A stretch of 39,426 bases of DNA from Actinomycetes bacterium (GTDB lineage Bacteria; Actinomycetota; Acidimicrobiia; Acidimicrobiales; Palsa-688), in contig JAJYMM010000175.1 of NCBI GenBank assembly GCA_021787035.1, forward strand, positions 1 to 39,426, written 5' to 3'. Numbering within the stretch: the stretch's first letter is position 1; each line of letters starts with the position of its first letter. The notes under the pieces are model-generated. The model saw only the letters and a program-made list of their open reading frames with translations. It did no database searches and was not told the DNA's origin. Shown here piece after piece: positions 8,527 through 15,055 of this stretch. Position numbers and translations under genes: made by a program.

Positions 8527-10734
8527 GTGACGGCGAACGACGAGGACGAGACCCTTGCGGCTCTGGCGCGTGCTACCGCCAGCCTGCCCGCCCACGAAGA
8601 ACGCCCCGAACAGCGCGATATGGCGCTCGCGGTCGCGAGGGCAATTAGAGGCGAACGTCACCTAATAGTGGAGGCCGGGACGGGGACGGGCAAGAGCCTT
8701 GCCTACCTGGTACCTGCGCTCACCCTCGGTGCCAAGGTCGTGGTTTCGACTGCGACAAAGGCCCTGCAGGACCAGCTTGCTCAACGGGACCTCCCGAGGT
8801 TGGAGAGCTCGCTTGGGAAGAAGTTCCGCTTTGCCGTGCTGAAGGGCCGTTCCAACTACGTCTGCCGCCAGCGGGTCGAGGAGCTCGCGGGCGCCGGCCA
8901 GCAGCTAGCTCTCGATGCACCCGGAAGAGCGTCCCAGAGCCCCCTTGCAAAAGAGGTATGGGAGCTCGTGGAGTGGGCAAAGCGACAGGACGGCCCAGCT
9001 GGGAGCGATCAGCGGGCCTCGAATCGCAGCGATAAGCGGGCCTTGCTTGGAGGGAGCAAGGGCTCCCCACAGGGAAGCCCTTCACAAGGAGGCCGAGGTA
9101 GCGGCGACCGGGCTGAACTTTCCTTCGAGCCAAGCGACCTGGCCTGGTCCCAGGTGAGCACTGGATGGCGCGAGTGCCCGGGTGCGGCCGAGTGCCCTTC
9201 CGGAGGCGAATGTTTCGTCGAGCTCGCCCGCAAAAAAGCAGCCGATGCAGACGTCGTCGTCGTGAACACGCACCTCTACGCGACCTCGCTCGCTCTCGAG
9301 GAAGCCGTGATCTTGCCACCACACGACTTGGTGGTCTTCGACGAGGCGCACGAGCTCGAAGACATCGTGTCGGCTGCGTTCGGCTTCGAGGTCGGGGGCG
9401 CCCGCCTGGGGGGCCTCGCCCGCCTGGCGCGCCCCGTGGGCGTCGCGCCGGCGACGATCACGGGACTGGAGGACGCCGCCTCTTCGCTCGCCGCGGTGCT
9501 CCGTGCTCACCGGGACAAGGCCCTTTCGAGACCCCTCGACCAAGACTTGGCCGGCGTGGTGGTCTTGCTCCGTGAACGTGTGGGCGCACTGGCGGAGGAA
9601 CTGCGAAGGCTCCAGCGTTCCGCGCCTGGCGGAGTGCCTTCGGCCGCCGGGGAAAGTGGAGGAACGTTCGGAAGTGCCCGCGCAGGTGAAGCGGGAGGGG
9701 CCGGAGGGACGAAGCGCGAGGCCAAGAAGCGCGAGGCCATTAAGCGCGAGGCCATGAAGCGCGAGGCCAAGAAGCGCTCCGGCCCCTTGCCGGCGCCTTC
9801 TCGTGAGGAAGCCGGAGCGGCCCGCCAGCGGGCGCAAAAGGCTGCCTCGCACCTTCTCGACGACATCAACAGCCTTCTCGAGCTCCCAGAAGGCCAGCTG
9901 GCGTGGGTCGAAGGGCCCGAGAACGCACCTGTTGTAAGGGTCGCCCCAATTGACGTGGGCGCCGCACTTTACGCGAAGCTCTGGTCGAAGGAGGGTGCGC
10001 CGACTGCAATCCTCACGAGCGCGACGATCCCCCAGCACTTGGGGCAAAGGCTTGGGCTGGCAGAGAGCACGTTTGAGGAACTGGACGTCGGCAGCCCCTT
10101 TGAATACTCCGAGCAAGCCCTGCTCTACTGCCCGCTCCACCTTCCAGACCCGCGTGCTGCGGGCTTTGAAAGCGCGATGCACGAGGAGTTGGTTGCCCTC
10201 ATCGAGGCCGCGGAGGGCCGCGCGCTCGCGCTATTTACGAGCTGGAGGGCGATGCGCGCAGCACTCGATGTCGTGCGGGAGCGGGTGAAGTGGAAGGTGC
10301 TAGCCCAGGGGGAACTGCCAAAACCCAAGCTGGTCGCCGAGTTCGGCTCCGATGAACACTCGTGCCTTTTTGCCACGATGGGTTTCTGGCAGGGACTCGA
10401 CGTGCCTGGGCCGGCGCTGTCACTCGTCACGATCGACCGTTTACCCTTCCCGAGGCCAGACGACCCTCTCCTTTCGGCGCGACGTTCTGCCCTCGGCCCG
10501 GCGGCCTTCCAGCTGATCGACCTCCCAAGGGCCGCAACCTTGCTCGCCCAGGGCGCCGGCCGCTTGGTGCGTTCCCGGCTCGACCGCGGCGTGGTCGCCG
10601 TCCTAGACAGGCGCCTCGGGAAGGCGCCATACAGGTGGGAACTGGTAAAAGCGCTGCCCCCGATGAGGCGCACGCGTTCGCGTGAAGAGGTCATCGAGTT
10701 CCTCGCCCGCATCAGGGGGCCACATCCGGGGTAG
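8527..10734 (+). CDS. DinG/XPD-family ATP-dependent DNA helicase (Fe-S)
   Basis: This is a superfamily 2 helicase. Walker A is EAGTGTGKS (residues 49-57) and the DEAH box is FDEAHELED (272-275). C-terminal motif V/VI is covered by TMGFWQGLDVPG and by QGAGRLVRS. Four cysteines between motifs I and II (C113, C217, C223, C229) match the iron-sulfur cluster ligands of DinG/XPD proteins. Family knowledge: these enzymes unwind 5'-3' and act on R-loops or damaged forks. A basic Lys-Arg-Glu-Ala repeat (residues ~396-416) and neighbouring low-complexity sequence interrupt the arch region. The start is GTG at 8527. No SOS box lies upstream, unlike E. coli dinG. Confidence 0.93.
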   Translation: MTANDEDETLAALARATASLPAHEERPEQRDMALAVARAIRGERHLIVEAGTGTGKSLAYLVPALTLGAKVVVSTATKALQDQLAQRDLPRLESSLGKKFRFAVLKGRSNYVCRQRVEELAGAGQQLALDAPGRASQSPLAKEVWELVEWAKRQDGPAGSDQRASNRSDKRALLGGSKGSPQGSPSQGGRGSGDRAELSFEPSDLAWSQVSTGWRECPGAAECPSGGECFVELARKKAADADVVVVNTHLYATSLALEEAVILPPHDLVVFDEAHELEDIVSAAFGFEVGGARLGGLARLARPVGVAPATITGLEDAASSLAAVLRAHRDKALSRPLDQDLAGVVVLLRERVGALAEELRRLQRSAPGGVPSAAGESGGTFGSARAGEAGGAGGTKREAKKREAIKREAMKREAKKRSGPLPAPSREEAGAARQRAQKAASHLLDDINSLLELPEGQLAWVEGPENAPVVRVAPIDVGAALYAKLWSKEGAPTAILTSATIPQHLGQRLGLAESTFEELDVGSPFEYSEQALLYCPLHLPDPRAAGFESAMHEELVALIEAAEGRALALFTSWRAMRAALDVVRERVKWKVLAQGELPKPKLVAEFGSDEHSCLFATMGFWQGLDVPGPALSLVTIDRLPFPRPDDPLLSARRSALGPAAFQLIDLPRAATLLAQGAGRLVRSRLDRGVVAVLDRRLGKAPYRWELVKALPPMRRTRSREEVIEFLARIRGPHPG
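9712..9780 (+). repeat. In-frame 15-bp repeat in the helicase gene
   Basis: Four units beginning aagcgcgaggcc (9712, 9727, 9742, 9757) plus a partial fifth encode KREA followed by K, I, M and K. The units differ only at the last codon. The run is highly charged and probably helical. Confidence 0.85.
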
Positions 10735-10767
10735 GGCCGTCACAGGCTCCGGCTTCAATTGACAGGC

Positions 10768-11712
10768 GTGGACAAGCACGAACGCAGAGCACTGCAACAT
10801 ATCGCCGCGGCGCACCGCGGCCTATTTTCTGCGAGCGAGGCCCGAAAGGCCGGTGTCAGCTATGCCGGACTGGCTCGGGCGGAATTGGCCGGCGAGGTCA
10901 GGCGGGTCCGGAGGGGCGTCTACGCCTTCGCCGGCGTCACGACCTCGCAATGGGAGCCGATCTTGGCGGCAGCTCTGGCTGCCGGCCCTTCGGCGGTGAT
11001 ATCGCACGCCAGCGCAGCCACGGTGCACCGCTTCGAGTACGGGAGCACGCTGGAGGGAGTCGAGTTGACCCTGCCACGCGGGGATGCCTGCCGGCTCCCC
11101 GGTGTGACCCTTCACAGGAGCCGCGACCTCGTGGCGCTGGACGTCGCCATGCGCCGGGGCGTGCAGGTCACCTCGCCGGCGCGGACCCTCGTAGATCTGG
11201 CGTCGCGGCTCGGGCCGGCGCTCACCGAGAAGCTCCTCGACGAAGGCATCATCGGCCGGCGCTGGAGCGCCCGCCAGGTCGAAGACGCGCTCGGCAGGGC
11301 CCGGGCCAACCTCCCGGGGCGGGAAGTGCTGCAACGATTGCTCGACTTCCGGCTGGAGGGGCCCGTCGCCGACAGCGTCTTCGAGGCGCGTGCCTACCGT
11401 GCCCTCGAGCCGCTCAAACCTTTCCATCCTCACTACCAGATCCGTACGGCGAGCTCGATCTACGTAGCAGACGCCGCCTGGCCTGAGGACATGGTCGTTG
11501 CCGAGTTCGTCGGCAGGGCGCACCGCGTCGCTTCGCGCTCCGCGTTCGACCGTGAGCGCCACAAGCTGACAGCGCTGGCCGCCCTCGGCTGGAAAGTGGC
11601 GCACATCGTCGCGACCATGTCTGACTCGGAGATAGTCGAGTCGGTGCTGCTGTTACTCCTCGCCGCTCGCGCTGACCCGTCGGCCGCGCGTTGGGCGGGG
11701 CTTAACCCTTAA
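10768..11712 (+). CDS. AbiEi-like N-terminal domain + DUF559/Vsr-like domain protein
   Basis: Residues ~1-55 form the winged-helix domain found in AbiEi-type antitoxins (GLFSASEARKAG, RRVRRGVYAFAG). A middle segment with TLHRSRDL and SPARTLVDLAS is typical of the same actinobacterial family. The C-terminal ~100 residues match the DUF559 Vsr-like nuclease fold (ADAAWPED, then a basic helix and GWKVAHI). The usual VEVDG core reads VAEFVG here, so the second acid seems lost and nuclease activity is doubtful. No AbiEii toxin gene is adjacent. GTG at 10768 (VDKHERR) is preferred over TTG at 10759. Function unknown: it may be a regulator or an orphan defence remnant. Confidence 0.82.
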   Translation: MDKHERRALQHIAAAHRGLFSASEARKAGVSYAGLARAELAGEVRRVRRGVYAFAGVTTSQWEPILAAALAAGPSAVISHASAATVHRFEYGSTLEGVELTLPRGDACRLPGVTLHRSRDLVALDVAMRRGVQVTSPARTLVDLASRLGPALTEKLLDEGIIGRRWSARQVEDALGRARANLPGREVLQRLLDFRLEGPVADSVFEARAYRALEPLKPFHPHYQIRTASSIYVADAAWPEDMVVAEFVGRAHRVASRSAFDRERHKLTALAALGWKVAHIVATMSDSEIVESVLLLLLAARADPSAARWAGLNP

Positions 11713-11751
11713 TTGCCCGTGACGTAGGCAACCTTGCCCGGCGCCGGCGCC

Positions 11752-11829
11752 GGGGCGTTGGCTGCGGTCGGGGCGTTGGGTGCGGTCGGTCGGGGCGTTG
11801 GGTGCGGTCGGTCGGGGCGTTGGGTACGG
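11752..11829. repeat. Tandem array of 18/22-bp units
   Basis: Units start with ggggcgttgg at 11752 (18 bp), 11770 (22 bp), 11792 (22 bp) and 11814 (partial). The second and third are identical. Each unit contains CGTTGG, which is also the left arm of the palindrome that begins in the last unit. Confidence 0.85.
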
Positions 11830-11866
11830 ATTGATTACGTGGAGCGTAATGAATCAGGGCCCGACG
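11818..11866. repeat. 49-nt two-stem palindrome, copy A
   Basis: The outer stem pairs CGTTGGG (11818-11824) with CCCGACG (11860-11866) and contains one G-U pair. After a 4x4 internal loop, an 11-bp inner stem (11829-11839 with 11845-11855, one mismatch) closes on a 5-nt loop. The same 49-nt design, about 70% identical in base, occurs at 38188-38236 inside imuB. It may be a mobile palindrome, or a structured RNA if transcribed. Confidence 0.7.
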
Positions 11867-11876
11867 GTCGGCGGAT

Positions 11877-11928
11877 GTAAGCAATCTTGCCCAGCGCCCC
11901 TTCGGGAGGGGCCGTTGGGCAGACTTAC
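11877..11928 (+). other. Stem-loop in intergenic region
   Basis: GTAAG at 11877 pairs with CTTAC at 11924-11928. After an internal loop, GCCCA and following bases (11889-11900) pair with the strand ending TTGGGC at 11920, giving about 11 pairs with one mismatch and one G-U. It could be a bidirectional terminator between the two convergent genes, although no U-tract follows. Confidence 0.45.
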
Positions 11929-11945
11929 TTGCACGGCCAGCCGCC

Positions 11946-12006
11946 GCCGGCCTCCCCGACCGCCGGCCTCCCCGCCGGCCTCCCCGCCGGCCTCCCCGAC
12001 CGCCGG
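11946..12006. repeat. Tandem array of 12/16-bp units
   Basis: Units beginning gccggcctcccc repeat at 11946, 11962, 11974 and 11986, alternating between 16 and 12 bp (with or without gacc). The array ends just before the stop codon of the small minus-strand gene. Confidence 0.8.
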
Positions 12007-12014
12007 CGGGGCGC

Positions 12015-12380
12015 TCAGCGCTCGCTCAGCTTGAAGCCCCCGTCGTCCTTACGTCTCCAGACTTTCCACCAGGGCCGAGACCCGCGTTCGCGCTCGATCT
12101 CGGCGACGATCTCGGGGCCGGCGGCGGTGACGATCAGGTCGGCAGCATCGAGGATGCTCGCGACCTCTCCTTCAGGTAAGTCGGGCTCTCTCTCCACCCG
12201 GGGCCGGGCAAGGGTCCCTACGACGAAGGTCCCGTCGATGATGTCCCGCTGGTAACGCGGGCAATCGGCCGGGCAGCGCCAGGGCGACTCGGGGGCGAGG
12301 TTTAGCACGCAAAAGCGCGCGACCTCGCCAGAAGAGTACGTCCGGCTCTGGAAGTGGCGGCAGTCCTCCCGCATGGGCAC
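12015..12380 (-). CDS. Small conserved-looking cysteine-containing protein, unknown function
   Basis: I do not recognise a named family. The 121 residues begin MPMREDCRHFQSRTYSSGE and contain cysteines at 7, 24, 36 and 40 (the last two in CPADCPRY), a spacing that could bind a metal or iron-sulfur cluster. The middle has an acidic helix, and the C-terminus is basic with WWKVWRRK. There is no signal peptide. The gene follows hpnB by 60 nt on the same strand and probably shares its transcript. Two in-frame ATGs, at 12380 and 12374, both lie in or at the edge of a hairpin arm. Third-position GC and the ordered cysteine pattern support a real gene. Confidence 0.72.
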   Translation of the reverse strand: MPMREDCRHFQSRTYSSGEVARFCVLNLAPESPWRCPADCPRYQRDIIDGTFVVGTLARPRVEREPDLPEGEVASILDAADLIVTAAGPEIVAEIERERGSRPWWKVWRRKDDGGFKLSER

Positions 12381-12408
12381 GCGTCCAGTTTGGCATGCCC
12401 ATGCGGGA
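12367..12408 (-). promoter_or_regulatory. 12-bp inverted repeat over the start codon of the small gene
   Basis: TCCCGCATGGGC (12367-12378) is the exact reverse complement of 12397-12408, with an 18-nt loop. On the minus-strand mRNA the downstream arm contains the ATG at 12374 and abuts the one at 12380. The stem could hide the ribosome-entry region, act as an attenuator between hpnB and this gene, or be a protein-binding site. Confidence 0.6.
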
Positions 12409-12440
12409 TGCTGGTGCAGCCGACCGTGCCTGCCGGCGGG

Positions 12441-13616
12441 TCAGAGGCCGGTGGGCCTGCCCTTCCAGCCAGTCTTGCCGGAGCGGTGCCGCCGTGCTGA
12501 GTCAAGTGTCATAGCCATGTAGAGCGAGCAGGTGAAAGGAAGGGCCGCGGCTGTGGCGGCCGGGACCTTGTAGTACCTAGCGATCGGCAAGTAGCTCGCC
12601 GCCATCGCCGTCCACGCCGCCAAGCCTGCGAGGACAGGGCCGGGCTTGCGCGACAAGAGTCCGCCGGCAGCGAGCAGGGGAGGGGCGAGGTAGACCGCGG
12701 AGAGAGCTGCCACGGTCCCCACGAGTGCTGCAGGGCTGTAGCCGAGCTGGGTGTAAGCGTTGCGAGCGACCATTTCCCAGATGTCCGCGAGGTGCGGGTA
12801 GCGCCGCAGGCTTTCGACATTGGGAGCCTGCCCCGGGCTCCCGTCGCCGGCCAGGGCCAGCCAGATGTCGAAGCCCGCGGCCGACAGCGCCTTGGCGAGG
12901 GCCACGTCGTCGATGGTGGCGCTCGCAAAGGCACCTACGCCGCCCGCTTCCTCCAGGGCCGCCGTCTTCACTAGGAGGCAGCCGCCCGCAGCAGCGGCGG
13001 TTGCCCTGCCGGGGTCGTTCACCCACCTGAAGGGGTAGATCTGGGCGAAGAAGTAGACGAAGAGGGGCATGGTCAGGCGTTCCCAACGGCTGGCGGTGGA
13101 GAGGCGGGCCATGAGCGAGACGGCAGCCCTGTCGCTAGCGAGGGCGCTCGCGACCAGCTGGCGGAGCGACCCAGGTGGGTGGGCGATGTCCGCATCCGTG
13201 AAGAGGATCCACTCCGGACTTACCGGGGCATCCATGGCCCGTTGGACACCTTGGGCCATGGCCCAGGGCTTGCCTGCCCACCCGGGAGGGCGCGGGGAAC
13301 CCTTCACGACGGAAAGGCCGAGGCTCGCTCCAGCGCTCCTCCTCGCCACTTCCCTCGCCACCTCGCCCGTGCCGTCCGAGCTCTGGTCGTCGACCAGGAC
13401 CACATGAGCGTGCCCCGGGTAGTCCTGGGTGAGGAGGGCTGGGATTGTCCGCGGCAGGAGGGCGGCCTCGTCGCGCGCCGCTACGACGACCGCCACCGGC
13501 GGCCAGCGCGCCGGCTCGCCCGGCGCCTCCGGGAGCCTCGCCCGGGCCTCCCAAAAGCGCCCGCGACCAAAAAGAAGGTAGGCCCACGCTGCGGCGGGAG
13601 CCCAACGTAGGGTCAT
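12441..13616 (-). CDS. hpnB: Hopene-associated glycosyltransferase
   Basis: This 391-residue family 2 glycosyltransferase has an N-terminal membrane anchor (WAYLLFGRGRF region). The nucleotide-sugar fold contains VVVAARDEA, LVDDQSSDGT and the DxD motif FTDADIAH. PFRWVNDP followed by the Ala-rich AAAAGGCLLV, and the later TIDDVALA, are the hallmark segments of HpnB. The C-terminus has three or four hydrophobic segments. Family knowledge: HpnB genes accompany hopanoid synthesis clusters, but the exact glycosyl transfer is not firmly established. No squalene-hopene cyclase is in the window, so the gene is detached from such a cluster here. The start at 13616 is ATG. Confidence 0.9.
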   Translation of the reverse strand: MTLRWAPAAAWAYLLFGRGRFWEARARLPEAPGEPARWPPVAVVVAARDEAALLPRTIPALLTQDYPGHAHVVLVDDQSSDGTGEVAREVARRSAGASLGLSVVKGSPRPPGWAGKPWAMAQGVQRAMDAPVSPEWILFTDADIAHPPGSLRQLVASALASDRAAVSLMARLSTASRWERLTMPLFVYFFAQIYPFRWVNDPGRATAAAAGGCLLVKTAALEEAGGVGAFASATIDDVALAKALSAAGFDIWLALAGDGSPGQAPNVESLRRYPHLADIWEMVARNAYTQLGYSPAALVGTVAALSAVYLAPPLLAAGGLLSRKPGPVLAGLAAWTAMAASYLPIARYYKVPAATAAALPFTCSLYMAMTLDSARRHRSGKTGWKGRPTGL

Positions 13617-13706
13617 GGGCGCCCGCCCACTTCAGTGAACACTTAGAAAAAACCGCAGGCTGCGACCTCCGAGGTGCCAGGGCTAGCCCTAGCATGTTAG
13701 GCACCA

Positions 13707-14399
13707 GTGAGCGCAGAGCCCGCGAGAGTGCCCCAGGCTCGCCAGGGGGCCGGCGCTGTCGTTCGTTGGAGCGCGGGCCTGGTCGGTTCCGTGGCCGTGT
13801 TGGCGGGTCTCCTCGCGGGGTGCTCGACATCAGCCACCTACCTTGGGAGCACGGGCCAGGAGTTTTACTTCAAGGCCCCCAAGCACTGGTACACGCTCAG
13901 CTCCTCTGACTTGCAAAGCATCGGCCTGCCGACAGCTGCGCAGGACTCCCAGCTGAAGGCGCAAGGGGCGTCCTACCCGGTCTACGCGACCCTCGCAAGC
14001 CCGGTAGCACACCTTGGGCGCAACGGCTTGGCTGGCTCGGACCCATGGGTGCTCGGGTTGGTCAAGGTCCTTGGGAGCACGGACCAGACCGGCACCTCCC
14101 TCTCTAGCCTTGAAGACGAGATCTTCAACGTGAGCGGCGCGTCCTCTTCGGGTTTGACCGTGAAGGCCCTCCGGCCCTCGAAGCTGGTCGTAAAAGGTGG
14201 CCTCCGCGGCACCCTGGTCGAATACCAGTTGGGCATTGGTGCAAGCTCGTTGGCTTTCGAGCAGGAGGCCGTCATGAACAGCCCCACAAACAAGGTCTGG
14301 GTGCTGGCAGCTGGCTGTTCGGCTCGTTGTTTTGTCTCGCACCAGCGAGTTTTGGAGGGCATCGTGAAGAGCTTCACGGTCACGGCCCAGGGCGGTTAG
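13707..14399 (+). CDS. Lipoprotein paralogue 1 of the FtsH-like operon
   Basis: After a basic N-terminal region a hydrophobic stretch ends in the lipobox LLAGC, so the mature protein should be lipid-anchored outside the membrane. The mature part has QEFYFKAPKHWYTL near its start and a conserved GCSARC pair of cysteines near the C-terminus. The next gene encodes a paralogue with the same plan (DRFYLRLPSGWKTY, GCSPNC), and both have an LRGT(L/K) segment. I do not recognise a named family; the FY-x-x-x-P-x-x-W opening resembles LpqN/PsbP-like lipoproteins. Start is GTG at 13707. It is the first gene of a tight operon (2-nt then 9-nt spacing). Confidence 0.8.
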   Translation: MSAEPARVPQARQGAGAVVRWSAGLVGSVAVLAGLLAGCSTSATYLGSTGQEFYFKAPKHWYTLSSSDLQSIGLPTAAQDSQLKAQGASYPVYATLASPVAHLGRNGLAGSDPWVLGLVKVLGSTDQTGTSLSSLEDEIFNVSGASSSGLTVKALRPSKLVVKGGLRGTLVEYQLGIGASSLAFEQEAVMNSPTNKVWVLAAGCSARCFVSHQRVLEGIVKSFTVTAQGG

Positions 14400-14401
14400 A
14401 C

Positions 14402-15046
14402 GTGAGACCGCACCCCTTCACGCGTTCTCGGGTAGCACTCGCAGGTGGCGCCGTTGCGCTCACGCTCGGGCTCAGCGCATGCTCGAGCGGGCTGGTGGTG
14501 GCCAGCCGCGCGGACAGGTTTTACCTCCGGCTGCCATCGGGCTGGAAGACCTACTACAAGTCGCAGCTGCTCAGTAACCCGAAGTGGTCCATGTTCGCGC
14601 TCAACCCGCCACGGGTTTTCCTGGCGGCTACCGGCGGCCCTCACCCGAATATTTCCCAGCCTCTCAGCTCATCCAACTACCCTTGGGCGGTCTTTGTGGT
14701 CGAGGACCTCGCGGGTACCGCTCAGCAGAGCTTGACATTGTCCAGCCTCTCGGACGTGGTGCTCCCCGTCGACCAGCTGAGCCAGCAAGGTACGCCAGTC
14801 CAGCAGCTACAACAAGGCCAGCTGCTCGTGAGGGGCGCCCTTAGGGGCACGAAGATGGCCTACGAGATCGGCTCTGGCACTGGCGGGGGAGCGATCGACT
14901 ACCAGCAGGAAACCTGGGTCAACAGCGCCACAGACAGGGTCTGGGCCCTTATGGTCGGGTGCTCGCCGAACTGTTACAAGACCAACGGTTCGTTGATCGG
15001 CAGTATCGTACAGAGCTTTTACGTGTCAAACATACGTATCGGATAG
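14402..15046 (+). CDS. Lipoprotein paralogue 2 of the FtsH-like operon
   Basis: The start is taken at GTG 14402, two bases after the upstream stop, because it gives a normal signal peptide with lipobox LSAC. A longer frame from 14327 would run inside the upstream gene. The mature ~190 residues follow the same order as paralogue 1: an FYLRLPSGW opening, a hydrophobic strand pattern, LVRGALRGTK, an acidic-aromatic segment, then two cysteines in GCSPNC and a C-terminal IVQSFYV matching IVKSFTV. The paired cysteines probably form a disulfide outside the cell. Co-transcription with the protease gene suggests a role as its substrate-binding or regulatory partner, which is inference. Confidence 0.82.
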   Translation: MRPHPFTRSRVALAGGAVALTLGLSACSSGLVVASRADRFYLRLPSGWKTYYKSQLLSNPKWSMFALNPPRVFLAATGGPHPNISQPLSSSNYPWAVFVVEDLAGTAQQSLTLSSLSDVVLPVDQLSQQGTPVQQLQQGQLLVRGALRGTKMAYEIGSGTGGGAIDYQQETWVNSATDRVWALMVGCSPNCYKTNGSLIGSIVQSFYVSNIRIG

Positions 15047-15055
15047 GGGAACCCT

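Larger units (their letters stand above)
11713..12014. other. Repeat-rich intergenic region
   Basis: No gene is seen in these 302 bp. They hold, in order, a GTAGGCAACCTTGCCCGGCGCC segment at 11724-11745 that recurs with four changes at 11877-11898, a GC-rich tandem array (11752-11829), a 49-nt palindrome (11818-11866), a long hairpin (11877-11928) and a second tandem array (11946-12006). The base composition and repetition look like an insertion hot spot rather than a simple terminator. Confidence 0.6.

Noticed and set aside
8527-8560. SOS box at the dinG-like helicase
   Set aside because: No CGAAC-N4-GTTCG or close variant is seen in the upstream spacer; only the unrelated 14-bp palindrome is there.
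10735-12014. AbiE-type toxin-antitoxin pair
   Set aside because: Only the AbiEi-like N-terminal domain is present. No nucleotidyltransferase toxin gene is adjacent, and the other neighbour is a repeat region.
14327-14401. Upstream extension of the second lipoprotein
   Set aside because: It would lie in the first lipoprotein gene and would bury the signal peptide. GTG 14402 gives a clean lipobox.
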